Assembly: GCA_937880795.1 (NCBI GenBank)
Contig: CALGRQ010000285.1
Location: forward strand, 1 to 5,190
From: an uncultured Dyadobacter sp.
GTDB taxonomy: Bacteria > Bacteroidota > Bacteroidia > Cytophagales > Spirosomataceae
Direction of reading: 5' to 3'
Length of the DNA stretch: 5,190 nt
The position numbers were made by a program, and so were the translations under genes. Positions 1 to 5,190 of this stretch are shown one piece after another (the stretch's first letter is position 1; every line of letters begins with the position of its first letter). The notes beneath the pieces are model-generated. The model worked only from the letters and a program-made list of their open reading frames with translations, was not told where the DNA came from and ran no database searches.

Positions 1-1
1 T

Positions 2-277
2 AGTAAGACGGCACCTTACATGCACAATGGAGTTTTTCAGAGCATGCAGCAACTCATAGATTTTTATGACGGAGGCGGTGGCGCAGGTCATGGGCTTTTT
101 GTTCCCAATCAAACTTTAGCTGCCGATTCATTAAAACTTTCTGATAAAGAAAAAAGTGACCTCATCAGCTTCCTGTCGTCCTTAACGGAAAAAGTTATCT
201 TTGAAGATGCTCCGGAAGTTTTACCATCTTCATCCAACAAATCGCTTATCGGCAGAAAAGTAGGAGGAGAATATTAA
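2..277 (+). CDS. Di-heme cytochrome c peroxidase (MauG/CcpA family), C-terminal fragment
   Basis: The reading frame is already open at the window edge, so this is the 3' end of a longer gene; the Met codon at 20 is internal. The visible 91 residues begin SKTAPYMHNGVF, the conserved APYxHxG element near the C-terminus of bacterial di-heme peroxidases, followed by the family's helix (SMQQLIDFYDGGGG) and the closing pattern LxLSDKEKSDLISFLSSLT. No CxxCH motif is visible because both heme sites of the family lie upstream. Family members reduce hydrogen peroxide in the periplasm using electrons from small c-type cytochromes, which fits the cytochrome gene that follows immediately. About 25 residues extend past the last helix and end RKVGGEY; the last codons of this tail also encode the ribosome-binding site of the next gene. 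The family call is firm. Peroxidase versus another MauG-like oxidation role cannot be settled from this end alone. Confidence 0.85.
   Translation, partial: SKTAPYMHNGVFQSMQQLIDFYDGGGGAGHGLFVPNQTLAADSLKLSDKEKSDLISFLSSLTEKVIFEDAPEVLPSSSNKSLIGRKVGGEY
262..267 (+). promoter_or_regulatory. Shine-Dalgarno AGGAGG for the small cytochrome c gene
   Basis: A perfect AGGAGG lies inside the last codons of the peroxidase gene, 10 bases before the GTG at 278. It supports GTG as the true start and suggests translational coupling, since the upstream stop TAA (275-277) touches the start codon. A consensus Shine-Dalgarno is noteworthy here because the other genes in the window lack one. Confidence 0.6.
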
Positions 278-640
278 GTGAAGAAGAACTTTACCATACT
301 CGCTTTATTACTTGCTTGTGCCGCCTTGCAACAATGCGTGACGGAAAAACCTACATTGTACGATATTCCCACGCATGTAACACCCATGAACAGGCAGATA
401 TTGCTCGACAAATTGGAAAAAGGCAAAATCCTTTACAAGGTTCATTGCAGCAGTTGCCATGGCATTTATACCAAAGGAGTAGAAGGTATTCCTAATTTCA
501 CCAAAATTCAAATTGACAACTACCACATGACTGCATTAATTGGTATGGACCCCATAAATCATGCAGTGGCTAAAAAGATGAGTACCGAGCAGGTGGATCA
601 GGTAATATCTTTTTTACGTTTTCGAACCGTTACTAAATAA
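278..640 (+). CDS. Small exported mono-heme cytochrome c
   Basis: This 120-residue protein starts with a lysine-rich, hydrophobic export signal (residues 1-19). Cysteines at 14 (LLAC) and 20 (LQQC) could each serve as the lipidated residue of a lipoprotein; neither lipobox is ideal. One heme-binding CxxCH (C57-S-S-C60-H61) sits in a typical class I setting, with the preceding helix KLEKGKILYKVHC. The C-terminal helix is STEQVDQVISFLRF. Met101, just before that helix, or Met90 is the probable distal heme ligand. The GTG start is chosen because it abuts the upstream stop, follows a consensus Shine-Dalgarno and gives a proper signal sequence. The gene directly follows the di-heme peroxidase gene, so the likely role is electron donor to, or partner of, that enzyme in the periplasm; this role is inferred from context. 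The stop lies only 7 bases from the end of the convergent M23 gene, and no clear terminator separates them. Confidence 0.9.
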   Translation: MKKNFTILALLLACAALQQCVTEKPTLYDIPTHVTPMNRQILLDKLEKGKILYKVHCSSCHGIYTKGVEGIPNFTKIQIDNYHMTALIGMDPINHAVAKKMSTEQVDQVISFLRFRTVTK

Positions 641-647
641 TACCGGC

Positions 648-914
648 TTAGTCTAAACTCTGGTTGGAAGCTGCGGCCTGTTTCAGCAAACGATCAAACT
701 GATCCGGAGAAAGATCATTATAGAAGAAATAGATCGGATCGATTTTGTTGTTGTTTTTATGCACTTCATAATGGCAATGCGGACCGGTTGATTTACCCGT
801 ACTTCCTACATAACCAATCACCTCTCCTCTTTTTACCGCCTGGCCCTGGCGTGCTTTGGTTTTGGCCATATGGCCATACAGGGTTTCATATCCATATCCA
901 TGTTTTATTACCAC
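648..914 (-). CDS. M23 peptidase, C-terminal fragment (HxH motif)
   Basis: This is the second frame of the split gene. The GTG at 912-914 is the first usable start codon, but it is really an internal valine of NGNHVVIKHG; the frame stays open upstream to 935. The fragment carries GYGYETLYGHM, VKRGEVIGYVGSTGKSTGPH and HCHYE, with the conserved HxH at local residues 46-48 (Cys in the middle, where Leu is usual in the family). It ends DPIYFFYNDLSPDQFDRLL...NQSLD, the C-terminus I associate with Bacteroidota M23 proteins. No Shine-Dalgarno precedes the GTG and there is no signal sequence, so independent translation into a working enzyme is unlikely. It is best read as the second half of the 648-1603 gene. 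Confidence 0.6.
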   Translation of the reverse strand: MVIKHGYGYETLYGHMAKTKARQGQAVKRGEVIGYVGSTGKSTGPHCHYEVHKNNNKIDPIYFFYNDLSPDQFDRLLKQAAASNQSLD

Positions 915-1603
915 ATGGTTGCCATTCCTGAAACTTTAACGGTTCCATCTGCAGTTGCATAAATAGGGGTTCCCTGCGGAGCAGTAAAATCAATACCCGC
1001 ATGCATTTTGGTGGTTTTATAAATCGGATCGATCCGGTAACCATACCCTGATGCTATCCGGGTGAGATCCTGATTGCTTACAGGCTGGATGGCCGGAGTA
1101 TGGGCCAGCAATTTTTCTTTATTTTTTACCAGACCATCAATCTCAGCATAGGAACTAGTTTGCACTTTTATTCGGTTGGTCAGCGATTCCAGAGAAGTTA
1201 CAATTGAATTATACAGTTCATTGTTGGCCATTCCTTCAATAGCAGCAATTTCTTTAAGTACTTCCATTTCCTTTGCCCTTGCACTATCAGGGATAGGGTC
1301 TGCTTCAAAAATGGAGCGGTACACATTATTGTCGCGCTTTTCAAGTTCCCGCATTTGTTGTTCCAAACTACTAAGCTGATCCCGGATATCCGAATACCGA
1401 TCCTGTAAACGGGCATGCTGATCCTTGAGGATTTTTTCTTTGGGACTGTCTATAAATTGGAAAGCTATGTATGAGATAATACCTGCAGACACCAGAGCGG
1501 CAGCCACAAAGCCAAATGCACGCAAAATACGCACCCGCAAGGGCACTTCCAGCTTCTCATAGCGGAGGGTATGCGTATTGTAATAATATTTGACTTTTTT
1601 CAT
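908..1603 (-). CDS. M23 peptidase, N-terminal fragment (membrane anchor, coiled coil, HxxxD motif)
   Basis: This is the 231-residue first frame of the split gene. It starts MKKVKYYYNTHTLRYEKLEV, a short basic and tyrosine-rich cytoplasmic segment that I recall from membrane-anchored M23 proteins of Bacteroidota. A single membrane helix follows at about residues 28-51. Residues 58-95 are heptad-rich (LQDRYSDIRDQLSSLEQQM) and probably form a coiled coil. The catalytic domain begins near PVSNQDLTRIASGYGYRIDP, and the first zinc ligands are H201 and D205 in HAGIDFTAP. The genuine sequence ends around TVK-VSG at 221-226; the last residues, MATMW, are read out of frame before a TAA at 908-910. The ATG at 1601-1603 gives the expected N-terminus, with no clear Shine-Dalgarno. 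Translated alone, the product would be a membrane protein lacking the second half of the active site. Confidence 0.75.
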   Translation of the reverse strand: MKKVKYYYNTHTLRYEKLEVPLRVRILRAFGFVAAALVSAGIISYIAFQFIDSPKEKILKDQHARLQDRYSDIRDQLSSLEQQMRELEKRDNNVYRSIFEADPIPDSARAKEMEVLKEIAAIEGMANNELYNSIVTSLESLTNRIKVQTSSYAEIDGLVKNKEKLLAHTPAIQPVSNQDLTRIASGYGYRIDPIYKTTKMHAGIDFTAPQGTPIYATADGTVKVSGMATMW

Positions 1604-1656
1604 CAGGATTTATTTTCCTACGTCATTGCCGGAGTACAAATGCCGTTCTATTGGAT

Positions 1657-1664
1657 TACCTTTG
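1657..1664 (+). promoter_or_regulatory. Candidate -7 box for alaS (TACCTTTG)
   Basis: TACCTTTG matches the Bacteroidota housekeeping -7 consensus TAnnTTTG exactly and lies about 110 bases before the alaS ATG. No TTG is found at the usual 17-23 base spacing upstream, so the -33 element is missing or degenerate. It is the best plus-strand match in the gap, but it remains a single short motif. Confidence 0.35.
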
Positions 1665-1689
1665 TCGCCACCCCAACAAGGGATTTCAA

Positions 1690-1720
1690 CAAATATAGGC
1701 TGTCTGCCAGCAAAAATCAA
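1690..1720 (-). promoter_or_regulatory. Promoter of the M23 peptidase gene (TTG-N20-TATATTTG)
   Basis: Reading the minus strand, TTG at 1720-1718 is followed after 20 bases by TATATTTG at 1697-1690. Both the -33 and -7 elements and their spacing match the Bacteroidota sigma consensus. Transcription would start near 1683, giving a leader of about 80 bases before the M23 start at 1603. The promoter sits closer to alaS than the alaS -7 box does, so the two promoters face each other. Confidence 0.6.
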
Positions 1721-1775
1721 CCCTAATTTATCCGGTTAACTATTGCCACCGCAGGCCAAAGTAAATAGTAAAAAG

Positions 1776-4397
1776 ATGACATCCAGTCAAATTAGACAGG
1801 CATACTTAGATTTCTTCCGTTCAAAAGGTCACGATATCGTGCCTTCTGCTCCTATTGTGGTTAAGAATGATCCGACGCTCATGTTCACCAATGCAGGCAT
1901 GAATCAATTCAAGGATTATTTCCTCGGCAACCGCAAACCTGCACATCCACGCGTGGCAGATACCCAGAAATGCCTTAGGGTAAGTGGTAAACACAACGAT
2001 CTGGAAGAGGTGGGTGTGGATACCTACCACCATACCATGTTTGAAATGCTTGGCAACTGGAGCTTTGGCGATTATTTTAAAACAGAAGCCATTGCCTGGA
2101 GCTGGGAATTACTAACCAAAGTGTACGGCATACCCGTAGACAAAATATATGTTACCGTTTTTGAAGGTGACGAAAAAGAAGGTTTGCCCCGCGATGAAGA
2201 AGCTGCCAATGAATGGAAAAAATGGATTGCTGAAGACCGCATCTTACTGGGAAACAAAAAAGACAACTTTTGGGAAATGGGCGACACCGGCCCCTGTGGA
2301 CCCTGTACTGAAATTCATGTTGACTGCCGCTCAGAAGAAGAAAGAAAACAAGTAGACGGAAAAACACTTGTAAACAACGACCACCCTCAGGTGATTGAAA
2401 TCTGGAACAACGTATTTATTCAATTCAATCGTCAGAAAGACGGTAACCTCATTTCGCTACCCGCAAAACATGTTGATACCGGAATGGGGTTTGAAAGACT
2501 GGTGCGTGTGTTGCAAAACAAACAATCCAACTACGATACCGATGTATTTACCAATACGATTGCCAAAGTAGAAGAAATAACCGGTTTCAAATACGATTAT
2601 AGCGATAGCAAAGAAGCCATTGCCTTCAGGGTATTGGCAGATCATATCAGAGCTATCAGCTTTACCATTGCTGATGGACAATTACCTTCCAACACAGGGG
2701 CGGGATATGTAATCCGCCGGATACTGCGTCGTGCTGTTCGATATTACTATTCTTACTTAAACTATCGCCAGCCTTTAATGCACCAATTGGTGCCTGTAAT
2801 TGCAAAGCAGTTTGAACATGTATTTCCTGAACTCATCAGTCAGGAAGTTTTTGTAACCCGCGTTATCCGCGAAGAAGAAGAAACCTTCCTGCGTACTCTG
2901 GAAAAAGGGTTGAAACGCATTGATGATATAACCCGGGCAGCAAAAACTTCCGGCATCATCAAAGGCGAAGATGCATTTGAACTATATGATACCTATGGTT
3001 TCCCTATCGATCTTACACGCCTGATTGCGTCTGAACAATCGCTGATGGTAGACGAACCCGGCTTCCTGCAACAAATGCGGTTGCAAAAAGAACGCTCACG
3101 TGCAGCCACTGCTATCGATACCGAAGATTGGATAGAATTGAATAAAGCTGATAAAATTCAGTTTGTAGGCTACAACGACTTAACGGTAGAAACACAAGTA
3201 GTAAAATACCGAAAAGTAAAAGCTAAAGGAAAAGAACAATTTCAAATAGTGTTGGAAACAACACCTTTTTATGCCGAAAGCGGTGGACAGGCAGGCGATA
3301 CCGGTACTTTGGATTTCGGGGGTCAGAAAATTGATGTTACAGATACCAAAAAAGAAAATGACCTTATCATTCATTTCACCAGCGAACTACCTGCTGAAAT
3401 CAATCAACCTGTAACGGCACAGGTAAATTGGGAAAACCGTTTAAAAACTACATATAATCACACTGCTACGCATCTGATGCATGCGGCACTTAAAAAAGTA
3501 TTGGGTGAGCATGTTGCACAAAAAGGCAGCATGGTGAGTGCTGAAATTTTGCGTTTCGACTTTTCGCATTTCTCAAAAGTTAGCGATGAGGAATTGCGCC
3601 AGGTGGAAAGAATAGTAAATGACAAAATCAGAGCTAATATTCCGGTAGTCATTCGCGAAATGCCTAAAGAAGAAGCACTGAACCTGGGAGCTACCGCCTT
3701 ATTTGGTGAAAAATATGGCGATACCGTTCGGGTGGTAATTATAGATCCTGAATACTCTATCGAACTATGTGGAGGTACTCACGTAGGCTCCACAGGTATG
3801 ATCGGACTGTTTAACATCACCAGCGAAGCTGCTGTTGCAGCAGGCGTGCGCCGTGTGGAAGCCCTTACCGGACCGGCAGCTATTATATATGTAACGGAAA
3901 AACTCAGCCAATTCAAACATCTTACTGAATTGCTGAAAGCAAAAGAACCTCTGAAGGCAATTGAGAAACTTATAGAAGATAAATCTCAACTGGAAAAGAA
4001 AGTAGAAAGCCTGCGTGCCCGCCAATTGGTAGGAATCAGAAACGAACTTTTGCAGAAAGACGAAATTATCAACGGTATTACATTTATTGGAGATATTATT
4101 GAAGTAGATGATGCCGACTCGCTACGAAAATTAGGCAACGACCTGCGCAATAACCTCAACAATTATGTGGCCGTGCTGGCAGCTAATATTGGAGGAAAAC
4201 CATTTATTGCTATCAGTTTATCCGAAACGGTAAATAAAGCCCGTCAACTGGATGCAGCAAAAATTATAAAAGAAAAAGTGGCTCCGCTTATTAAAGGTGG
4301 TGGTGGTGGACAGCCTATATTGGCAACAGCCGGAGGCCAGGATGCCTCTAAATTGCAGGAAGTGATTGAGGCTGTAAAAGAATTACTGAAAGCTTAA
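1776..4397 (+). CDS. alaS: Alanyl-tRNA synthetase
   Basis: This 873-residue cytoplasmic enzyme charges tRNA-Ala with alanine and proofreads mischarged Ser or Gly; its length matches the family (about 875 in E. coli). In order: the class II catalytic domain with the motif 1 region (residues 22-51, PSAPIVVKNDPTLMFTNAG), the motif 2 region (59-101, RVADTQKCLRVSGKHNDLEE then NWSFGDYF), GPCGPCTEIH (172-181) and motif 3 (231-247, HVDTGMGFERLVRVLQ); a helical tRNA-recognition region (about 250-450); AESGGQAGDTG (500-510); the editing domain with zinc-site motifs HTATH (562-566) and CGGTH (665-669); a coiled coil (about 715-755); and the C-Ala/DHHA1 domain with its glycine run (841-845) and QPILATAGGQDASK. 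The ATG at 1776 is preferred because the protein then begins MTSSQIRQAYLDFF, as in Bacteroidota relatives I recall, and an A-rich stretch precedes it. An in-frame TTG at 1743, four bases after a stop, would add 11 unsupported residues. No key residue is missing. Confidence 0.98.
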   Translation: MTSSQIRQAYLDFFRSKGHDIVPSAPIVVKNDPTLMFTNAGMNQFKDYFLGNRKPAHPRVADTQKCLRVSGKHNDLEEVGVDTYHHTMFEMLGNWSFGDYFKTEAIAWSWELLTKVYGIPVDKIYVTVFEGDEKEGLPRDEEAANEWKKWIAEDRILLGNKKDNFWEMGDTGPCGPCTEIHVDCRSEEERKQVDGKTLVNNDHPQVIEIWNNVFIQFNRQKDGNLISLPAKHVDTGMGFERLVRVLQNKQSNYDTDVFTNTIAKVEEITGFKYDYSDSKEAIAFRVLADHIRAISFTIADGQLPSNTGAGYVIRRILRRAVRYYYSYLNYRQPLMHQLVPVIAKQFEHVFPELISQEVFVTRVIREEEETFLRTLEKGLKRIDDITRAAKTSGIIKGEDAFELYDTYGFPIDLTRLIASEQSLMVDEPGFLQQMRLQKERSRAATAIDTEDWIELNKADKIQFVGYNDLTVETQVVKYRKVKAKGKEQFQIVLETTPFYAESGGQAGDTGTLDFGGQKIDVTDTKKENDLIIHFTSELPAEINQPVTAQVNWENRLKTTYNHTATHLMHAALKKVLGEHVAQKGSMVSAEILRFDFSHFSKVSDEELRQVERIVNDKIRANIPVVIREMPKEEALNLGATALFGEKYGDTVRVVIIDPEYSIELCGGTHVGSTGMIGLFNITSEAAVAAGVRRVEALTGPAAIIYVTEKLSQFKHLTELLKAKEPLKAIEKLIEDKSQLEKKVESLRARQLVGIRNELLQKDEIINGITFIGDIIEVDDADSLRKLGNDLRNNLNNYVAVLAANIGGKPFIAISLSETVNKARQLDAAKIIKEKVAPLIKGGGGGQPILATAGGQDASKLQEVIEAVKELLKA

Positions 4398-4519
4398 CGT
4401 GAATTTCGGGAGTTGCGGGGATGCTTATCATATTGCCGCGACTCCCTATACACCATCAAGGCGTAGGCTATCACGAATGCGCAAAAGCCAATACAACAAT
4501 AAGCTAGAATTTTCAGCAT
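4394..4519 (-). CDS. Putative single-pass membrane miniprotein (41 aa)
   Basis: A short minus-strand ORF runs from the ATG at 4519 to a TAA at 4396-4394. It begins MLKILAYCCIGFCAFVIAYA, continues LMVYRESRQY and ends in a basic, polar tail of about 17 residues (HPRNSRNSR at the end). Residues 3-24 form one clean membrane helix, and the net-positive C-terminal tail suggests that end faces the cytoplasm. It converges on alaS and overlaps the last four bases of that gene. No Shine-Dalgarno precedes it, which is normal for this genome. A TTG-N18-TATATTTC promoter candidate lies about 90 bases upstream. I do not recognise the family and assign no function. The ordered layout of hydrophobic and charged residues argues for a real gene, but 41 codons can arise by chance and part of the ORF also encodes the hairpin at 4408-4446. 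Confidence 0.45.
   Translation of the reverse strand: MLKILAYCCIGFCAFVIAYALMVYRESRQYDKHPRNSRNSR
4408..4446 (+). terminator. Hairpin downstream of alaS, possible terminator
   Basis: The arms GGGAGTTGCGG (4408-4418) and CCGCGACTCCC (4436-4446) pair over 11 bp with one G-U pair and a 17-base loop, starting 11 bases after the alaS stop. On the plus-strand RNA the odd pair is G-U; on the minus strand it becomes A-C. That slightly favours action on the alaS transcript. No T-run follows, so it is not a classical intrinsic terminator; it may instead stabilise the 3' end. Because the minus-strand miniprotein ORF crosses it, the match could also be partly accidental. Confidence 0.45.
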
Positions 4520-4608
4520 ATGGAGCAGTCGGTTCGGTTATTTAACGATGTCAAAAATGCTGATTAATTTGCAAAATCACGCATAATCAGACACCGAAAA
4601 CTACTTAG

Positions 4609-4637
4609 GAAATATACGACGTAGTGAACGCTGTCAA
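4609..4637 (-). promoter_or_regulatory. Candidate minus-strand promoter (TTG-N18-TATATTTC)
   Basis: On the minus strand, TTG at 4637-4635 is followed after 18 bases by TATATTTC at 4616-4609, one base off the TAnnTTTG consensus and at good spacing. It points toward the miniprotein ORF at 4519-4394, with a predicted leader of roughly 80 bases. In an AT-rich spacer such a match can occur by chance. Confidence 0.35.
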
Positions 4638-4717
4638 TTAACGTTTTAGATAATAGAACGTACTAACAATTTTCCTGCTCTGATGGTAGCATAATTCGCC
4701 CGAAACAAGGATTTATT

Positions 4718-4743
4718 AGTGATTTTTAGTTTCTAAAATCACT
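4718..4743. repeat. AT-rich inverted repeat (hairpin)
   Basis: AGTGATTTTTAG (4718-4729) and CTAAAATCACT (4733-4743) are complementary over 11 bp with a single bulged T and a 3-base loop (TTT). It is the most regular inverted repeat in the non-coding stretch. It is followed on neither strand by a proper T-run. It could be a weak bidirectional terminator, the end of an unseen small RNA, or a protein-binding operator; the sequence alone does not decide. Confidence 0.4.
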
Positions 4744-4834
4744 TTACCTATTACAATTCAATCTCTTATACCTTTAGATAAGGTTAAGCACACTTTAACA
4801 TTTCCGAAATACTTCGTATAACCAGATTTCCCCT

Positions 4835-4842
4835 TATCTTTG
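4835..4842 (+). promoter_or_regulatory. -7 promoter box of the secreted-protein gene (TATCTTTG)
   Basis: TATCTTTG is an exact match to the Bacteroidota -7 consensus TAnnTTTG and lies 38 bases before the ATG at 4881. A near-match to the -33 element (TTC at 4813-4815) sits 19 bases upstream of it. The implied start site near 4849 leaves a leader of about 30 bases, typical for this phylum. Confidence 0.6.
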
Positions 4843-4880
4843 ATCTACGAAACTTAACGTAGTATTCAAAATAGTCTTTT

Positions 4881-5190
4881 ATGAAACAAGTCATGAAAAC
4901 AATTTCTCTCGCAGCTCTTGCATTTAGTTTTTTAATGCCTGCAGTTGCTATAGCTCAGGACCCGAACCCGGTTAAAACAAAGTCAAAAGACGTTGATCAA
5001 ATTACCATCACCAGAAAAGGTGAAAACAAAGACAAACTGGTGGTTGAAATTAACGGTGATAAAATTCTGGTGAACGGAAAAGAGTACAGCAAAGGAGATA
5101 GCAATGTGGTGATATCAAGAAACCGTGTGAAGGATATGTATTCGCTTAATTTCAACAAAAGACATGCACCTGTTGCACGAGGTTTTGATG
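4881..5190 (+). CDS. Secreted protein of unknown function, N-terminal part (runs off the window)
   Basis: The first 103 codons of an open frame continue past the window end. It begins with a Sec signal peptide: a basic start, then a hydrophobic core (ISLAALAFSFLMPAVAIA). Signal peptidase I cleavage is likely after A25 (A-I-A before Q26). A second ATG at 4893 (Met5) would give an equally good signal peptide. The mature part is lysine-rich and strand-forming, with the pattern QITITRKGENKDKLVVEING then DKILVNGKEY. I recall similar segments (ITIRKKGDK...EINGDKVTVNGK) in exported Bacteroidota proteins that carry a PDZ domain further on, but that domain would lie outside this window, so the link is only a guess. 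The protein should act in the periplasm or at the outer membrane. An A-rich leader with no Shine-Dalgarno and an exact TAnnTTTG box upstream support the start and independent transcription. Confidence 0.8.
   Translation, partial: MKQVMKTISLAALAFSFLMPAVAIAQDPNPVKTKSKDVDQITITRKGENKDKLVVEINGDKILVNGKEYSKGDSNVVISRNRVKDMYSLNFNKRHAPVARGFD

Larger units (their letters stand above)
648..1603 (-). pseudogene. M23 (LytM-type) peptidoglycan endopeptidase gene, split by a frameshift
   Basis: Two overlapping minus-strand frames together make one M23 metallopeptidase of about 318 residues. The first frame (1603-908) gives the cytoplasmic N-terminus, one membrane helix, a coiled coil and the first half of the catalytic domain with HAGID (the HxxxD zinc motif). 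The second gives the rest: GYGYETLYGHM and GPHCHYE (the HxH zinc motif). Reading must move to the -1 register between 935, where the second frame opens, and 908, the stop of the first. This is equivalent to losing one base, or one plus a multiple of three. Intact proteins of this family are zinc endopeptidases that cut peptidoglycan cross-links from the periplasmic face. If the base loss is real, neither fragment holds a complete zinc site and the gene is inactive. If it is a sequencing error, this is an ordinary gene. Protein-level conservation on both sides of the break favours a recent lesion or an error. I see no canonical slippery heptamer supporting programmed frameshifting. Confidence 0.8.
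4520..4880. other. 361-base non-coding stretch with scattered regulatory candidates
   Basis: No reading frame of convincing length or composition is present on either strand; the plus-strand ATGs give at most about 15 codons. The stretch is AT-rich. It contains a minus-strand promoter candidate (4609-4637), an AT-rich hairpin (4718-4743) and the promoter of the following secreted-protein gene (4835-4842). I see no tRNA, known riboswitch, IS end or tandem repeat in it. Confidence 0.6.

Noticed and set aside
617..660. Bidirectional terminator between the convergent cytochrome and M23 genes
   Set aside because: Only the 6-base palindrome TTCGAA and weak partial complementarity are present. No stem plus T-run is seen.
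908..940. Programmed -1 frameshifting in the M23 gene
   Set aside because: No X-XXY-YYZ slippery heptamer is in register in the 28-base window and no clear stimulatory hairpin follows. M23 peptidases are not known to need it.
1176..1379. 67-codon plus-strand ORF opposite the M23 gene
   Set aside because: It is serine/leucine-rich, as expected from reading the complement of a coiled-coil region, and has no start signal.
1743..1775. TTG start for alaS adding 11 residues (MPPQAKVNSKK)
   Set aside because: The extension matches nothing expected at the AlaRS N-terminus. The ATG at 1776 gives the canonical start and has an A-rich upstream typical of this phylum.
1604..1775. Leader or riboswitch-type control element upstream of alaS
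   Set aside because: Only trivial stems (such as GCTG/CAGC, 4 bp) can be formed. There is no T-box signature, leader peptide or terminator.
3765..4025. 86-codon minus-strand ORF inside alaS, and similar antisense ORFs at 308-526, 1821-2033, 2072-2287, 2152-2367, 2457-2681, 3180-3374 and 3458-3652
   Set aside because: All lie opposite strongly conserved coding sequence and have phenylalanine-, serine- or cysteine-rich compositions typical of shadow frames. None shows a recognisable domain.
4421..4507. 28-codon plus-strand ORF (MLIILPRLPIHHQ...) after alaS
   Set aside because: It starts inside the hairpin loop and overlaps the better minus-strand ORF. It shows no coherent composition or ribosome-binding site.
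4770..4799. Short inverted repeats ACCTT-AAGGT and GTTAA-TTAAC upstream of the secreted-protein gene
   Set aside because: Stems of five base pairs in AT-rich DNA are expected by chance, and they are not positioned over the promoter elements.

Overview
This window looks like chromosomal DNA from a Bacteroidota bacterium, most likely the Chitinophagaceae or Sphingobacteriia side of the phylum. Three things point there. Most start codons follow A-rich stretches with no Shine-Dalgarno. Several upstream regions carry the phylum's -7 promoter element TAnnTTTG. An M23 peptidase of the long membrane-anchored Bacteroidota type lies head-to-head with alaS, an arrangement I recall as common in the phylum. 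Base composition is moderate and even, and I see no insertion sequence, phage gene, CRISPR array, tRNA or rRNA.

Layout. Positions 2-277 hold the 3' end of a di-heme cytochrome c peroxidase (MauG/CcpA-like) gene. Its stop codon directly abuts the GTG start of a small exported single-heme cytochrome c (278-640), so the two are probably co-transcribed and serve one periplasmic electron-transfer function. Convergent to them on the minus strand, at 648-1603, is an M23 (LytM-type) cell-wall endopeptidase gene that is broken into two frames as written. The HxxxD zinc motif lies in one frame and the HxH motif in the other, and the frame change falls within a 28-base stretch (908-935). This is either a real pseudogene or a sequence error.

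The 172-base gap 1604-1775 separates the M23 gene from the divergent alaS. It carries a strong candidate minus-strand promoter (TTG-N20-TATATTTG) and a weaker plus-strand -7 box. alaS (1776-4397) is complete, encodes an 873-residue alanyl-tRNA synthetase, and has all expected domains.

The stretch from alaS to the last gene is mostly non-coding. It holds an 11-bp hairpin just after the alaS stop, a previously uncalled 41-codon minus-strand ORF (4394-4519) that would encode a one-pass membrane miniprotein with its own candidate promoter, and an AT-rich hairpin at 4718-4743. From 4881 to the window edge runs the 5' part of a secreted protein gene with a signal peptide and a good TAnnTTTG promoter.

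No obviously new multi-gene system is visible. The points most worth a second look are the split M23 gene, the face-to-face promoter layout between it and alaS, and the unannotated miniprotein ORF overlapping the end of alaS.
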